A stretch of DNA of 19,134 bases, taken from the NCBI GenBank assembly GCA_019323195.1, contig JAHWHQ010000082.1, positions 1 to 19,134 on the forward strand, in the 5' to 3' direction. Under the pieces are notes generated by a model. It ran no database searches. It saw nothing but the letters and a program-made list of their open reading frames with translations, and was not told where the DNA came from. The DNA comes from Candidatus Woesearchaeota archaeon. Lineage in GTDB: Archaea > Nanobdellota > Nanobdellia > Woesearchaeales > JACPBV01. Positions 18,556 to 19,134 of this stretch are shown one piece after another. Both the position numbers and the translations under genes were made by a program. Within the stretch, counting starts at the first letter, position 1; each line of letters opens with the position of its first letter.

Positions 18556-19026
18556 ATGGCAAAAAGAGGTGCTAGAAAAAAGGCCGTGAAAAAAGCTGCA
18601 AAAAAGGCAGCTAAAAAACCAGGCATGTTCTTCATGGCTTACTACATACTTGCATTAGCATATGCAGTCATAGGACTTCTTGATTCTCTTGTATTCTCGG
18701 GCATGCAGCAGGAGATAGGTGATATACCTGCCCTTTGGATGATATTCGTGAATATTTTTGCTTTTGCAATATTGGTCCTTAGCATAATAGCCCTGATATT
18801 GTTCATAAAGAAGAAGCTTGCAAGGGTCACGCTTGTCCTTCCCATCTATCACTTATTGGCGTCTGTGTTTGTTTTCCTGTATGGCATAATATGGGGTATG
18901 CTCCTGGTTGCGCAGGGCGCTCCGATAGCAGCCCAGGTAATACCTCCAGGGATGCTTATAATAGGTATGGTGTCATCATTGTTTGAGCTGGGATTTTCTG
19001 GCTATATCCTGTCAAGGTACAGGTAA
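18556..19026 (+). CDS. Four-helix membrane protein with a lysine/alanine-rich N-terminal tail
   Basis: A 156-residue protein of unknown function. Residues 1-22 form a histone-tail-like basic segment (AKRGARKKAVKKAAKKAAKK). Hydrophobic helices follow at about 25-45, 60-84, 93-118 and 131-152, separated by short loops; a KKK turn sits after helix 2. By the positive-inside rule, both the tail and that turn should be cytoplasmic. The basic tail might contact nucleic acid or acidic lipid (speculation). The leaderless promoter fixes the start. It is separated from the surface-protein gene by a palindromic element, so it is a separate transcription unit. Confidence 0.75.
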   Translation: MAKRGARKKAVKKAAKKAAKKPGMFFMAYYILALAYAVIGLLDSLVFSGMQQEIGDIPALWMIFVNIFAFAILVLSIIALILFIKKKLARVTLVLPIYHLLASVFVFLYGIIWGMLLVAQGAPIAAQVIPPGMLIIGMVSSLFELGFSGYILSRYR

Positions 19027-19063
19027 ATCAATAAGGGATATATTCTCTATTTTTTATAATAAA

Positions 19064-19087
19064 CTGCGGATGCATGAATAGCCGCAG
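19064..19087. repeat. Short hairpin near the right edge
   Basis: CTGCGG (19064-19069) pairs with CCGCAG (19082-19087) around a 12-base loop containing ATGCAT. It lies 38 bp after the membrane-protein stop and before the next promoter; a terminator or an operator is possible. Confidence 0.3.
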
Positions 19088-19105
19088 CCTGATTTAAACA
19101 CATCC

Positions 19106-19114
19106 TTTATAAAC
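19106..19114 (+). promoter_or_regulatory. TATA box for a gene beyond the right edge
   Basis: TTTATAAAC at 19106-19114 would direct initiation near 19135, just outside the window. No coding start is visible. Confidence 0.4.
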
Positions 19115-19134
19115 ACAGGAAACCCCCCCTAGCA

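Overview
The window reads as a piece of an archaeal chromosome. It carries archaeal/eukaryote-type information genes: a family B DNA polymerase with a C-terminal PCNA-binding tail, ribosomal proteins S19e, L39e and L31e, a PDCD5-type DNA-binding protein, Cbf5, a class I lysyl-tRNA synthetase and a TrmB-type regulator. Archaeal core promoters (TATA boxes) sit 25-30 bp before many start codons, so several mRNAs look leaderless. Folate-dependent PurN/PurH, a leaderless/SD mixture, short intergenic gaps and lysine/alanine-rich tails on ribosomal proteins would fit a DPANN-type (Woesearchaeota/Pacearchaeota-like) archaeon. That placement is inference, not shown by the sequence.

Layout. 1-2125 (minus): purN-purH operon for purine synthesis; purH runs off the left edge and purN appears to start at an AUA codon. 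2168-4418: an AT-rich accessory patch with a VapBC-like toxin-antitoxin pair (AbrB-type antitoxin, PIN toxin), a Fic-domain protein, and a divergent gene interrupted by an in-frame TAA. 4483-8253 (plus): an HTH-CBS regulator, polB and 5-formyltetrahydrofolate cyclo-ligase. 8398-9294: a small orphan gene followed by about 525 bp of nested repeat elements. 9295-12419: chorismate mutase (plus) converging on a minus-strand translation operon, S19e > PDCD5 > L39e > L31e > Cbf5. 12740-14627 (minus): TrmB-type regulator and aspartate-semialdehyde dehydrogenase. 14929-18335 (plus): class I LysRS, a lipoprotein and a membrane-anchored surface protein. 18556-19026 (plus): a four-helix membrane protein.

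The most striking signal is a family of about 165-bp imperfect palindromes. There are five complete copies (5035-5199, 9086-9248, 12534-12699, 14718-14882, 18343-18507) and one remnant (about 8905-9076). They have terminal inverted repeats, four have visible 8-11 bp target duplications, and none encodes a protein. The stems of different subfamilies differ in sequence but still pair, while internal-loop sequences and a C-run/G-run/C-run apex are kept. Every copy ends 14-17 bp upstream of a TATA box (polB, aroQ, S19e, lysS and the 18556 gene). At aroQ, one element has inserted into the nine bases next to an older one, at the same distance from the TATA box. My hypothesis is a non-autonomous mobile element that targets assembled archaeal promoter complexes (TBP/TFB), analogous to promoter-targeted retrotransposons of eukaryotes.

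Metabolically, purN, purH and 5-formyl-THF cyclo-ligase point to a folate-linked purine pathway. asd and chorismate mutase point to at least partial aspartate-family and aromatic amino acid synthesis.
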